Below, piece after piece: positions 34,535 through 44,138 of a stretch of DNA of 64,000 bases. Made by a program: the position numbers and the translations under genes. Below the pieces are notes generated by a model. The model was given only the letters and a program-made list of their open reading frames with translations. It had not been told where the DNA came from and searched no databases. Source of the stretch: Clostridium sp. AF37-5. GTDB lineage: Bacteria > Bacillota > Clostridia > Lachnospirales > Lachnospiraceae. Position 1 is the stretch's first letter. Each line of letters begins with the position of its first letter. The stretch lies in assembly GCF_003477605.1 (NCBI RefSeq), contig NZ_QUDR01000004.1:27942-91941 (forward strand), read 5' to 3'.

Positions 34535-37500
34535 TTACTTCTTTATCTTAACTTTTTTCACCGTGCTCCACTTACCGTACACCTTTTTCTTGCCATTCAT
34601 TTTATAGGCACGAACACGAATGTAATACGTTTTCTTCTTTTTCAGTTTCTTAATGGTGTACTTGGTTTTCTTTGTCTGTACGCTCTTTTTCTTTTTGAAC
34701 TTTTTGTTTAGGGCATACTGAAGCTGGTAGCCTTTGACATCTTTAACTGCATTCCAGCGAACAACAAGTTTTCTGCCTTTTTTATTCTTTGGCACTCGCA
34801 AAATAACCTTTGATAATGTTTTCTTACCTGATATCTTATCCGAGTTATCCGGCGTAACCGAAGGTGTTACCGTTGGTGCTATAGTCGGCTTTAAAGTTGG
34901 AATTACAGTTGGACCAACAGTCGGCTTGACTGTTGGCGTCGCCGTCGGTTGTTTCGTTGGCACAGCAGTTGGCGTTACTATCGGTGTTGGCGTTGGTGTG
35001 GCAACCGGTGCCACTTCCTTTTCCAGCACAATGCTATTATTCCAAAGCTCATATTCCGTTTCTTCCTGTTCTACCTCCAAATACAATATCTTCGTTCCGG
35101 ATATGTCATTTCTTGTAGCTTTGTTCCATATCTCCACAAGTGAAATATCTTTCGATTGTCCAGAAGATAATGTTTTCAATGTTTCTGTATGTATTACATT
35201 ACCGTTTTCCCCACCATCTTTAACAACAAAAGATACATTTTCTGCCTCATTACCACCATTATTGGTTACTGTTATTAAATCATTATTTTTCGCTGTAACA
35301 GCAAGATCACTTGTTGTCGTTTCAATCGTTTGTTTCGCTGTCAACTGCTGTTCGAATGTTTCATCCGATGTAACGGAAGCCGTAATATCCGAAGTAGTAA
35401 AGTCTGCCGGAACAGAAATCAGTATCTCCTGCTCACTTTGCATACCAGCAGCTAGTTTGTCTACGAACGGCCCCTCATACAATACATTACCGGAAGCATC
35501 TTTTACTGTAATTTTCACATGATTCAAATCGGTTGTACCGGTGTTTGATACAGTAAGCAAAATCGGATTTTCTTTATCCGTACCAAAACTTAGAACATCA
35601 TAAGCAATATTGGTAACCTCCGCCTGACTCCGTTTGGTCTCATATTTATATTTTAATACCGTCGCACCATATGGATTTTCTTTTGAAGTATCCACTTCCT
35701 GCTCTGTATAAACAACTCCCGGTTCTTCACTATTTTTTAAGAGTGCAAAACCACTGACATAGCCCCCATCTTCGGTAAGCGCAACAGCAACGGATTCCTC
35801 TCCTATCTTTTGTTTATAAATTTCGCTATTAAAATTATCCTGCCCAATCCAATAAACAGCATCTTCATACACATCGTAAGATGAACCACATGCGATGTGC
35901 AAATCTTGTGTCTCCCCACCGGCATAGCGCATAAGCGTTCCGTCCTGAATAAAGTAAATCTTTCCATCGAAGCATTTTACTGCCTGCATTCCGGTATCCG
36001 CAGTTGCGATTGTTTCACCATTTACCAAAAGGTTCTCTCCCTGAACCATAGCCAGTGAAAATTCGTCTCCAACATAACCATACGCAAAGTCACTGATGGT
36101 ATCATCGGTACGGTATAATTCTTCCGGAGCAGACCAACCGTCCTCAGTCAATTTGCTTCGATAAATCTTTGTCTTACCTTCTTCCAACAATGCATCACCA
36201 GAAGAATTTTCGCCCCAAACGGCATACAAATCTGTTCCGTCTGACACAAACTGGTATTTATAACTCCAATTTTTTCCTGCTTCACGCAATGTAACAACCT
36301 TATCGAAAGTTTGACTTTCTTCATTATATCTTGCAACTTTTAATGCCAAGTGCTGCAGGATTTCCTCCTCGGACATATCTTCCGTGATTGCCACATCACT
36401 GTTTTCGTACATCACATAAGTAAATCCATTGTGAGAAACCATCTGTGCTGCCGTATCCAGCCGTCCCGTCTTGTCAACCGGTTTGCCATCACTCCATGCA
36501 CCATTCTGATACAAACGGTACATCAGTGTTGTCTGACCGCCGGAATTTTCCTCGGTATCGTCCAAATAAGTCATAAGTGCCGTTCCGTCCGCAAATGTCG
36601 TTATCGCCGGCTTTGCATTTTCATAAACAAGCGATTCTTGTGCCGAATCCAGCAAATTTTGACTCTGTTTAACCGATTGAATCTCTTTTTGAGTCACAGG
36701 TGTACTTCTCTTATATGTCATTTTGCTGATACTTTTTGTCGTCTTGCCTAAGTTTGGATACAACTCCAATCGGGAAAACTTCCAGTCTTTATATCCTGAC
36801 AATCCCGGCACTGTCGTATCTGCCTGAATATATAGTTTTCCGGTCAGATAAGCCGACACAGAATTTGAAAAACTCTTCCATGGAAAAGAGGCTTTTCCAC
36901 CAATTTCTCCCTCAATACCACCTTTTATATCAATGACTACAGCGTCCGCGCCCAAGGCAATATGCGGCTTGATTGCAAGATTTAACTCTCCACTTGGTGT
37001 AATGACTTTTTGCGGATTCATCGTAAGGCAGATTTTTCCATCGACACTTCCGGAAACACCAAATTCCGAATATACAATCCACCAAAGCGGCACCTTTACA
37101 CTTCCGCCGGCTTCCAGTGCCGCCGTCATACCACCTTCTTCAAAACCGATTACACTGCCATTATCATCTAATTTTAGTTTTACATAACCTACCGCATTAC
37201 CATTCACATGAAATGCCGCACTTCCGTTTACTTTCTTTAACTTTCCTCGAAGTTTTGAAAACTGATTCCATAATTTCGTCGTATTAACTTTTCCACCACA
37301 GGATTTAACCAGTGATTTTACTTCCTGATACGATTTACGCCAATAGGTGTCATTTGGATCCTTTTTCACAGTGGCTCTATTATTTGACTTAATTCCTAAC
37401 AATACTTCTGCTGTCTTATTCTTGGCATCAATATTCACCGTCATGTTAGCAGCATCGAAAAAGGATAAATCCATCGACATCTTTTGTTTAAAAATATTGA

Positions 37501-38512
37501 ATGTATTGTTCCCAATACTGATTTCCGGTCCTTTTAATTCAGCTGAGCCAAGGTTTGAAAAATCAGGCAGAGACTTCTCAATGTTGGTAATGTATTTTTT
37601 GTCTTCATTGCTGATAACAGGCGTTGGAGTAGGTTTTGATGTCGGCGTAGGTGTTGGTGTTGCCTGTGACGAACCACCTCCCCCTTCCGAGGTAACTTTT
37701 CCTGCATATCTCCAAAGATTAGAAGAAGAAAGATTTAAATGCAAAGCGGGCCGAACCGCATAACCATCATAGTAGACATAAAAACCCTCGTAATAGCCGC
37801 AGCCACCATCATCCACACTGGACGCATGACGACTACTACGGCCCGTCGACCGCAGCAACCACCAGCCGTTCCACCAGCCGTTCTTCCCCTTGTACGTGTG
37901 TGCTCCGCATTCTTTTGCATATGCTGTATTTTTTGCTTCTCTTGTTTCACTTTTGGTAATAAACACGCCATTATTAAATCCATAAGCAGTATTACATGCT
38001 TCTGCAATGGACAAAAGATACACTTTATCTATGGTATTTGCTCCACCTTCTGTTCCATAGTGTGAATTATCCTCGTTCACAACTGTTGTGTTCTTTATTG
38101 CAGCCTGTTCTGCTGATGTAAATGCCGTATTTAAAAATGTATCATTCAACCACGTGCGAAGGGTACAAGTTGCCCATGTCACATCCGTATATTCCTCATT
38201 ATACGGTTTAGTATCCAAGTTTTGGTCTGCCAGTAAAAAGGCATCATTTCCATTTACGGAAAGGACACGCCATTTAATTGGTTCTTTTTGGTCATTCTGG
38301 TCAGCTTTTCCATCGCCATTTGTATCATTCTGCCAGTAGTTTCCAAAATAGATACAATCCCATGTTGTTACACCATTTCCATCGATAGTTGGGTTTTGTA
38401 AACTAACTGCTGCCTTAGCCGGTGTGGATTGTCCCAGCGTAATCTCGCACAGAGATAGCACCATTACCAGTGCAAGTAATCCTGCCAGCAGACGTTTAGT
38501 TTTTCTCTTCAT
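34535..38512 (-). CDS. Large secreted protein: DUF6273, propeller-like region, Fn3
   Basis: The 1325-residue protein starts with a signal peptide (MKRKTKRLLAGLLALVMVLS..., cleavage near AKA-AVS, residue 34). Residues 50-280 match DUF6273 (IYFGNYWQ, KWRVLSVNGNDAFLLADQ, LRTWLND, WWLLRSTGR, VRPALHLNL) and contain a calcium-loop-like DTNGDGKADQND. A Thr-Pro linker follows, then a large region with repeated propeller-like strands, CARDB-like modules, a second long TP-rich linker and a C-terminal Fn3 domain rich in Lys. No LPXTG is seen. GGAGG precedes ATG 38512. Ligand and role are unknown; surface exposure is likely. Confidence 0.8.
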   Translation of the reverse strand: MKRKTKRLLAGLLALVMVLSLCEITLGQSTPAKAAVSLQNPTIDGNGVTTWDCIYFGNYWQNDTNGDGKADQNDQKEPIKWRVLSVNGNDAFLLADQNLDTKPYNEEYTDVTWATCTLRTWLNDTFLNTAFTSAEQAAIKNTTVVNEDNSHYGTEGGANTIDKVYLLSIAEACNTAYGFNNGVFITKSETREAKNTAYAKECGAHTYKGKNGWWNGWWLLRSTGRSSRHASSVDDGGCGYYEGFYVYYDGYAVRPALHLNLSSSNLWRYAGKVTSEGGGGSSQATPTPTPTSKPTPTPVISNEDKKYITNIEKSLPDFSNLGSAELKGPEISIGNNTFNIFKQKMSMDLSFFDAANMTVNIDAKNKTAEVLLGIKSNNRATVKKDPNDTYWRKSYQEVKSLVKSCGGKVNTTKLWNQFSKLRGKLKKVNGSAAFHVNGNAVGYVKLKLDDNGSVIGFEEGGMTAALEAGGSVKVPLWWIVYSEFGVSGSVDGKICLTMNPQKVITPSGELNLAIKPHIALGADAVVIDIKGGIEGEIGGKASFPWKSFSNSVSAYLTGKLYIQADTTVPGLSGYKDWKFSRLELYPNLGKTTKSISKMTYKRSTPVTQKEIQSVKQSQNLLDSAQESLVYENAKPAITTFADGTALMTYLDDTEENSGGQTTLMYRLYQNGAWSDGKPVDKTGRLDTAAQMVSHNGFTYVMYENSDVAITEDMSEEEILQHLALKVARYNEESQTFDKVVTLREAGKNWSYKYQFVSDGTDLYAVWGENSSGDALLEEGKTKIYRSKLTEDGWSAPEELYRTDDTISDFAYGYVGDEFSLAMVQGENLLVNGETIATADTGMQAVKCFDGKIYFIQDGTLMRYAGGETQDLHIACGSSYDVYEDAVYWIGQDNFNSEIYKQKIGEESVAVALTEDGGYVSGFALLKNSEEPGVVYTEQEVDTSKENPYGATVLKYKYETKRSQAEVTNIAYDVLSFGTDKENPILLTVSNTGTTDLNHVKITVKDASGNVLYEGPFVDKLAAGMQSEQEILISVPADFTTSDITASVTSDETFEQQLTAKQTIETTTSDLAVTAKNNDLITVTNNGGNEAENVSFVVKDGGENGNVIHTETLKTLSSGQSKDISLVEIWNKATRNDISGTKILYLEVEQEETEYELWNNSIVLEKEVAPVATPTPTPIVTPTAVPTKQPTATPTVKPTVGPTVIPTLKPTIAPTVTPSVTPDNSDKISGKKTLSKVILRVPKNKKGRKLVVRWNAVKDVKGYQLQYALNKKFKKKKSVQTKKTKYTIKKLKKKKTYYIRVRAYKMNGKKKVYGKWSTVKKVKIKK

Positions 38513-38568
38513 AATGATTCCTCCTATTTTTACTTCATTTGATTTACGTTCTATCGTCAAAACAAATT

Positions 38569-38596
38569 GGTAAATTACGTTTACAAAATTTACCAT
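38569..38596 (-). promoter_or_regulatory. Inverted repeat in the leader of the secreted protein gene
   Basis: GGTAAATT-10 bp-AATTTACC lies just downstream of the -10 box, suitable for an operator or a 5' UTR hairpin. Confidence 0.45.
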
Positions 38597-38600
38597 GCAG

Positions 38601-38629
38601 TATATGTCATATATTAACACATATCAAGT
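38601..38629 (-). promoter_or_regulatory. Promoter of the large secreted protein gene
   Basis: TTGATA (38624-38629) is separated by 17 bp from TATACT (38601-38606) on the minus strand. It stands downstream of the blaI stop. Confidence 0.6.
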
Positions 38630-38662
38630 AATATTTCAATAATCCATTACACAAACGCCGCC

Positions 38663-38980
38663 TTACATGATTTCCTCCACAACCCTCTGTAACTCTTCCA
38701 AGCTCCCATCAAACAGCCGCTCTGCCAAAGCATTTATTTCATAAACCTGCGTCTGTTCCTTCGTCACTAGCGGCTGGCAGACAAACTTTGGTTCAATCCG
38801 CCTTATGGCCCCCTTTTCCACACACTTTTTAATAATTGTATAAGTCGTATTGCGGTTCCAGCCAACGCGTGCCGATAAAATCGGAACAATTTCACCCGCG
38901 CGGAGTTCGCCCTCCTCCCACAAAAGTTCCATCACCTTAAGCTCGGATTCACATAACTTAATGCCCTCTTTTTTATTCAT
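38663..38980 (-). CDS. BlaI/MecI-family winged-helix repressor
   Basis: The 105-residue protein has the BlaI winged helix: LCESELKVMELLWEEGELRA, VGWNRNTTYTIIKKCVEKGAI, and the wing RRIEPKFVCQPLV. The C-terminal dimerisation segment is about 15-20 residues shorter than in BlaI. No BlaR1-type protease or beta-lactamase is nearby. It starts 8 bp inside the end of the GH43 gene, so the two are translationally linked. Its target may be this operon or a distant locus. Confidence 0.85.
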   Translation of the reverse strand: MNKKEGIKLCESELKVMELLWEEGELRAGEIVPILSARVGWNRNTTYTIIKKCVEKGAIRRIEPKFVCQPLVTKEQTQVYEINALAERLFDGSLEELQRVVEEIM

Positions 38981-40505
38981 CAGTCTCTTCCTTTCTCATT
39001 GTGAAATCCGAAAATGCTGCCTGGCCTCCATGCTCTTTCGTCGCATAACAGAACAGTCCCGGACGCACACCACAAAAATGATCCAGCTTAAAATACAGAG
39101 AAAATGGCTCTGCAAGAATCTGCCAATTACCATCCTGCTTCCACTCAAACACTGCCGTATCTTTCATTCTTGTAAAATCAATTTTCACACGAAGTGTAAC
39201 TTTGGCAGAAGAAAGCGGAATTTTCTCCTGTACTGCCGGCAGACTGTCATCTTCTTTCGAGTTCATCTGTCCATCTGCCACACCGTCTTTTGCCAGTTTC
39301 ACAAGAAAATATTTTCCATTTTCCTTCGTAATTCCGGCTAATGCATAGTCACTTTGCAGCATACAAAGTCCCGCTATATCTCCATCGGATAACGCCGAAC
39401 CATCTACGGTTACTGTTACAACACCTCCCGGATACGGCATCCTCTGAGTCAGCGTATTTGGTGCCTGTGTTACATTATTGCATATTTTTCCGGTCTGCAA
39501 AATCAACCGGTGATTCAAAAGTTTCCACCTGCTGTCATCCGGCACATGATTCCACTGCCAGTAATTATGAAGAGAAGAAAAATCTTCATCTCCATATAAA
39601 GGTGCATATTTGTGAGCCGGTTTTGTATCCTCTAAAAGCAGTTTATCTTCTACTTTTCCATCTACGCCAAATACCGGAAAATCATTTTCAAAATGAACCG
39701 GAACAAGAACCGGCAGTCTTCCCACGGCACCGCTGTCACGAAACAGCATAGCATACCATTTTCCACTTGTTGTGCTCACAATTCCTCCCTGGGCAACTCC
39801 CTGATTGCAGTAACCGCCGTCGGTATCAAGCACTTCTCCACCGGTATAAGGACCTGCGAGCGAATCACTTACATAACAAGCCTGTGAACGTCTCGTATTA
39901 TCCCCCTTACGGTAATGGATAAAAAACAAATAATATTTCCCATTGATTTTGTACCAATGGGTTCCCTCATAACCAAGATACACTTCATCCGGGTCCTCAA
40001 CCAAAAGTTTATGTAAACCGCCCTCCTTCGGCGCCGTCATTTCTTCATTCAATTCCATCACATAAATCTGGCGGTTTCCGTAGGCAAGGAAAGCACGTCC
40101 CTCATCAAACAAAAGCGAGCAGTCATGGTAAAAGCCCTCGATTTCATTTTTCTGCCATGGACCTTTTAAGTCCGGTGCGCGGAACAAATACGTTTTTCCC
40201 GTGTCATTGGCAACAAAGATCAGATAAAACATACCTTTTTCATAGCGGAGTGTGGCAGCCCACATTCCTTGTCCATAAGCATTTTTTCCATTCTTTAAGC
40301 ACTCTTGATCCGTAAGTTCAAGTGTCTCATACACATAAGAATAAATTTCCCAGTCCGCCAGATTATAGGAGCGCAGAATCACACATCCCGGCATAAAATG
40401 CATCGTGGTACTTACCATATAATACGTGTCGTCTACCCGAATTACATCCGGGTCCGGATAATCCAACGGAAGCACCGGATTTACTTTTTTCCATTTTTCT
40501 TCCAT
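38973..40505 (-). CDS. Cytoplasmic glycoside hydrolase family 43 protein
   Basis: The 510-residue protein has no signal peptide. The five-bladed GH43 domain covers about 1-310, with the catalytic base in DYPDPDVIRVDDTYYM (Asp17), the pKa-modulating Asp in YHDCSLLFDEG, and the acid Glu in YLGYEGTHWYK. The last 200 residues form a beta sandwich of the DUF1349/GH43_C2 type. Typical activities are beta-xylosidase or alpha-arabinofuranosidase on imported oligosaccharides. It overlaps the preceding DUF4129 gene by 25 bp and blaI by 8 bp; GGAGG 7 nt upstream supports the ATG. Confidence 0.88.
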   Translation of the reverse strand: MEEKWKKVNPVLPLDYPDPDVIRVDDTYYMVSTTMHFMPGCVILRSYNLADWEIYSYVYETLELTDQECLKNGKNAYGQGMWAATLRYEKGMFYLIFVANDTGKTYLFRAPDLKGPWQKNEIEGFYHDCSLLFDEGRAFLAYGNRQIYVMELNEEMTAPKEGGLHKLLVEDPDEVYLGYEGTHWYKINGKYYLFFIHYRKGDNTRRSQACYVSDSLAGPYTGGEVLDTDGGYCNQGVAQGGIVSTTSGKWYAMLFRDSGAVGRLPVLVPVHFENDFPVFGVDGKVEDKLLLEDTKPAHKYAPLYGDEDFSSLHNYWQWNHVPDDSRWKLLNHRLILQTGKICNNVTQAPNTLTQRMPYPGGVVTVTVDGSALSDGDIAGLCMLQSDYALAGITKENGKYFLVKLAKDGVADGQMNSKEDDSLPAVQEKIPLSSAKVTLRVKIDFTRMKDTAVFEWKQDGNWQILAEPFSLYFKLDHFCGVRPGLFCYATKEHGGQAAFSDFTMRKEETDE

Positions 40506-41578
40506 TTCTGTTCCTCCAATTCATGTAATTTGCGAATTTCTTCTGTCTCAACCGACTCTTTCGCATATCTTGCCTTTTCATATAATTGAGTCAAATATTC
40601 ATCCGCCTTTTCCCCGGATAAATAAGTCTCCTTTAGTTCCTGCGGCGTCTGTGAGCATGGAACCGAATTCTTTTGTGCACCGGCTTGAATCTGTTTGTAA
40701 AACGCCTTTCGGACAAATCCATCGTTACCTGCCGGGAACTTCTTTTCCCGTTTTGCCACCGGTACAAGCCGTATATGTTCCTCATCCTCTTTTGTAATGG
40801 TCACCTGTTCCACAAATTCATAGGAAGGCTTTTTGCGGTGAAATACCAGATAACAAATCAATTTAAAAATGCCATAAGCAGCCAGAATAACTACCGCCAC
40901 AATCAGTACAATCAATACAGTATACCGCAGTAGTGTAAGCCAGAAATTACCCTTTTGCTCTTCCTGCTGCTGCCGTACCACAGTCTCTCTTGACTGGCTT
41001 TCCGGTCCCACTGCCGGCTCTTCCTTCTCTTTTATTTCCTCTACCGCAGCCTTTTCTTTTAAATCGTTTTCAAAATTCCATTCCGGTTTATATCCTGCCG
41101 CCACAAATAAAAGCAAAACCGTAAGAATTCCCGCGGCATAGAAAGGAATCCAGTCCTTTTTGCGATTCACATTTATGCGGCGTTTCGTTTCCTTAGAAAC
41201 ACTTGGATTGCAACCTACTACAAGATACTGCCCACGCCAGTATTCACCGGCAAATCCAACAACAATCGCTGCCAGATAGAAAATACTGCACAGCCAGAAA
41301 CTATCATCGGCCGCCTCTAAAATAGTTCCCGGCATCATAAAGAGTCCGGCTAACACAAGTGCCCCCACATGACAGGACGCAACTTTTCTTTCCTCCCGCT
41401 TTTCTTTCTGATAAAAATGCCGGTAAAATAATATTGGCACAAAAACAAAAAAGACAAAACGCCCATAAGAATACACATCACCGGCATCAAACCAATGAAC
41501 CAAAGAGGTAAACACTCCAAGAATTAACAACTCATAATAAAGAAATGCCAAAAAACGGCACCGCTTACGGATTTTCAC
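40481..41578 (-). CDS. Membrane protein of the MoxR-DUF58 cluster (DUF4129-like)
   Basis: The 365-residue protein has N-terminal helices (about 10-55 and 75-125), a further helix near 160, a charged periplasm-side segment rich in E and K, one more helix (YTVLIVLIVAVVILAAYGIF) and a cytoplasmic tail with the DUF4129 pattern TPQELKETYL..., LTQLYEKARYA. The GTG start at 41578 overlaps the DUF58 stop codon by one base (TAGTG) with GGAGGGGG upstream. MoxR, DUF58 and DUF4129 commonly travel together, often with a transglutaminase, which is absent here. Confidence 0.78.
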   Translation of the reverse strand: MKIRKRCRFLAFLYYELLILGVFTSLVHWFDAGDVYSYGRFVFFVFVPILFYRHFYQKEKREERKVASCHVGALVLAGLFMMPGTILEAADDSFWLCSIFYLAAIVVGFAGEYWRGQYLVVGCNPSVSKETKRRINVNRKKDWIPFYAAGILTVLLLFVAAGYKPEWNFENDLKEKAAVEEIKEKEEPAVGPESQSRETVVRQQQEEQKGNFWLTLLRYTVLIVLIVAVVILAAYGIFKLICYLVFHRKKPSYEFVEQVTITKEDEEHIRLVPVAKREKKFPAGNDGFVRKAFYKQIQAGAQKNSVPCSQTPQELKETYLSGEKADEYLTQLYEKARYAKESVETEEIRKLHELEEQKWKKNGKK

Positions 41579-42696
41579 TACATCCCCCTCCATTTCACAA
41601 GACATTTTGCAATTGACGGAGGTATCTCCCGAAATTCATTATCCTCCCCATACTCGGAAAACGTTGGAGCAATCCACGTCAAAGATTCGTTCCGGTGCAG
41701 CATATCAGAAACTGCCTTTTGCATTGGCTTTTTTCCTGCCGCAGAAATGAGAATCACGTGCTGCTCCCTGCGGATTTTTTCGCACTCTCTTATCACAAAA
41801 TCTTCCCCTTTGCTAAGTGGGTGCTCATAAGAAATCAGTGCCAGGGCACGACGCGCCGCCGCAATCTGGGTTCTTCCGGTTCCTTCCATACAATATTTCT
41901 CATCACCGGAAATAACTAACTTTGTTTCTACACCTTCTTTGCTTAAATAATAAACAAAGGAATACGCAAGACGAATACTCTCTTCCATCAAATCAACGGA
42001 GATAAAAACACCGGGCGATTCCAAATTGAGCAGGATTACGACAGGAGTAGAAGCCGTATATTCCGCTGTTTTTACCTGCCAATTACCCATTCTCGCCGAC
42101 GCCTTCCAGTGGATTTTACGCATCGAATCTTCCGGCGTATACTCTCGGACACCACCACTTAAGAACGGGTCTTCAAACAATGGCACATTCGTTTTACACG
42201 AACCTGTCATGTGCCGGAACACCGGCATCAATTTTCGAATGTCCATACGGGACGGGTATACCAAAAGCGAAACTTCCACCGGAATTTTTTGGACAAACGT
42301 ATGACGGCAGAACAAATCATAACTGACTAGTTCTGCCTCCTGAATCTGATAAAACCCACGTTTTTTGCAGGTAAACTTTAATTTTCGGCGCACTTTCTCA
42401 AAGCCATCCACACTCATGACATCATTCCGGTAAAAATGGTCTGAAACCGTTCCGCTCTCCGCCCCCTCAAACTGCAAAAAGCGGGAGGCTAAATACTTCA
42501 CACACATAATCGGCAGACCCATTTTTTTCTTATTCACTGCTGTTTCATATAAAAACAACGTATCGCCCTCTCCTGCCTGTTCCTCCGAAAAGGCAAGTGT
42601 CACTTCAAAGTTTTCCATCCAATGTCTGCTGTAATGAAACGTATGAATGAAATAAACGATAAACAGCACAAGGGCAAGAAATAACATGATTATCAC
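41578..42696 (-). CDS. DUF58 domain protein
   Basis: The 372-residue protein starts with one membrane helix (IIMLFLALVLFIVYFI) followed by a beta-rich region and the DUF58 signature GGVREYTPEDSMRKIHWKASARMG, then a vWA-like domain (TPVVILLNLESPG, RLAYSFVYYLSKEG). DUF58 proteins act with MoxR ATPases, probably in assembly of surface or metal-containing complexes. The start GTG overlaps the moxR stop (GTGA), indicating translational coupling. Confidence 0.88.
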   Translation of the reverse strand: MIIMLFLALVLFIVYFIHTFHYSRHWMENFEVTLAFSEEQAGEGDTLFLYETAVNKKKMGLPIMCVKYLASRFLQFEGAESGTVSDHFYRNDVMSVDGFEKVRRKLKFTCKKRGFYQIQEAELVSYDLFCRHTFVQKIPVEVSLLVYPSRMDIRKLMPVFRHMTGSCKTNVPLFEDPFLSGGVREYTPEDSMRKIHWKASARMGNWQVKTAEYTASTPVVILLNLESPGVFISVDLMEESIRLAYSFVYYLSKEGVETKLVISGDEKYCMEGTGRTQIAAARRALALISYEHPLSKGEDFVIRECEKIRREQHVILISAAGKKPMQKAVSDMLHRNESLTWIAPTFSEYGEDNEFREIPPSIAKCLVKWRGM

Positions 42697-43625
42697 TTAG
42701 CAAAATCCTCCGTCGGTGCTGTTACAAAATGCGTAATTTCCTCAATGTAATCGGACGCTTTTTTATTTGTACTGTACACGTCTTCCAAAATCAGCCGGTG
42801 TGAAAGTACAAATGGCGCCAGATACTTCACTGTCTCCGGTGTCACAAAATGCTCGCCCTTTAATGCCGAATAACATTTTGCTGCACGCAAAAATACAAGT
42901 GCCCCACGCGGACTGACGCCGAGTGCAATGTTATTATGCTTACGGGTAGCTTCCACAAGGTCTAAAATATAATCCTCAATCACGGGTGCCGCATAAACCT
43001 CTTCGCACTGTTTCCGCATCGTCGCCAGTTCTTCTTTTGTGCAGACAGGCTCAAGTGTCAATAGCGGATTATCTGCTGCAAACCGATGCAGAATTTCTCT
43101 CTCGCCTTCGCGGTTTGGATATCCCATCGGAATCTGCATGATAAACCGGTCAAGCTGTGCTTCCGGAAGTGGAAATGTACCGGAAGATTCTACCGGATTC
43201 TGCGTCGCAATTACAAAAAACGGGTCCGGTAATTCCATGGTGACACCGTCAATCGTTGCCTGATGTTCCTCCATACTCTCTAACAGACTTGATTGCGTAC
43301 GCGGCGTCGCGCGGTTAATCTCATCTGCCAGCAGAATATTCGTGAAAATGCCACCCGGACGAAATTCAAATTCTGAATTTTTCTGATTAAAAAAGTGGAT
43401 TCCCGTCACATCCCCCGGAAGTAAATCCGGTGTAAACTGGATTCTCTGAAAATCCAGTGAAAGTGATGCTGCTAACGCTTTTGCAAGCATCGTCTTTCCG
43501 GTTCCCGGCACATCCTCAAGCAGAATATGACCACCTGCTAAAAGTGCCGTAAGAACCAAATCAATCGTCTCAGACTTTCCAACGATTACCTTCTCCATGT
43601 TCGACTTAATCTGATGAAAATCCAT
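42693..43625 (-). CDS. MoxR-family AAA+ ATPase
   Basis: The 310-residue ATPase has Walker A (EDVPGTGKTMLAKAL), Walker B (ILLADEINRATPRTQSSLLE), sensor 1 (FFVIATQNPVE) and a C-terminal lid. MoxR ATPases are chaperone-like partners of vWA proteins; DUF58 next to it is the likely partner. The gap to ribH is only about 30 bp with no terminator, so the gene probably receives transcription from the riboflavin operon. A GTG at 43628 directly before the ATG is an alternative start. Confidence 0.92.
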   Translation of the reverse strand: MDFHQIKSNMEKVIVGKSETIDLVLTALLAGGHILLEDVPGTGKTMLAKALAASLSLDFQRIQFTPDLLPGDVTGIHFFNQKNSEFEFRPGGIFTNILLADEINRATPRTQSSLLESMEEHQATIDGVTMELPDPFFVIATQNPVESSGTFPLPEAQLDRFIMQIPMGYPNREGEREILHRFAADNPLLTLEPVCTKEELATMRKQCEEVYAAPVIEDYILDLVEATRKHNNIALGVSPRGALVFLRAAKCYSALKGEHFVTPETVKYLAPFVLSHRLILEDVYSTNKKASDYIEEITHFVTAPTEDFAK

Positions 43626-43656
43626 CACCCCTGCTGCCCCCTTTTGTTATTTCTTT

Positions 43657-44118
43657 TTATAACTCTTTCATTAAGTTTACCATCTCAATGGCAGAACATG
43701 CAACATCATATCCTTTATTTCCTGCTTTTGTACCGGCACGCTCAATTGCCTGCTCAATATTATCGGTTGTCAATACACCAAACAGAGTCGGTACTCCGGT
43801 ATTTAAACCAACGGTTGCAACTCCTTTGCTTACCTCTGCGCAGACATAATCATAATGAGAAGTTGAACCTTTGATTACGGCACCAAGGCAGATTACTGCA
43901 TCATATTTTCCACTTGCTGCCATCTTCTGTGCAACAATCGGAATTTCAAATGCGCCAGGCACATAAGCAAGTTCCACATCATTTGTATCCACGCCATGAC
44001 GTACTAAGGCATCCTCTGCACCGCCAATCAGTTTGTTTACAATAAACTCGTTAAATCTTGCTGCCACAATACCAACTTTGAGTCCTTTTCCAATTACGTT
44101 TCCTTCTAATGTTTTCAT
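43657..44118 (-). CDS. ribH: 6,7-dimethyl-8-ribityllumazine synthase
   Basis: RibH condenses the ribitylamino-pyrimidine with dihydroxybutanone phosphate. The 153-residue protein has [39 protein letters not shown] with the catalytic His, and [11 protein letters not shown]. An ATG lies two codons upstream (44124); the GAGG spacing favours 44118. It is the last rib gene of the riboswitch operon, 14 bp after ribBA. Confidence 0.96.
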   Translation of the reverse strand: MKTLEGNVIGKGLKVGIVAARFNEFIVNKLIGGAEDALVRHGVDTNDVELAYVPGAFEIPIVAQKMAASGKYDAVICLGAVIKGSTSHYDYVCAEVSKGVATVGLNTGVPTLFGVLTTDNIEQAIERAGTKAGNKGYDVACSAIEMVNLMKEL

Positions 44119-44138
44119 TTTCATTTCCTCACTTTCTT

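Noticed and set aside
34734..35522. 262-codon plus-strand open frame antisense to the secreted protein gene
   Set aside because: Its GVTVG repeats mirror the Thr-Pro codons of the real gene on the other strand; no SD and no domain is seen.
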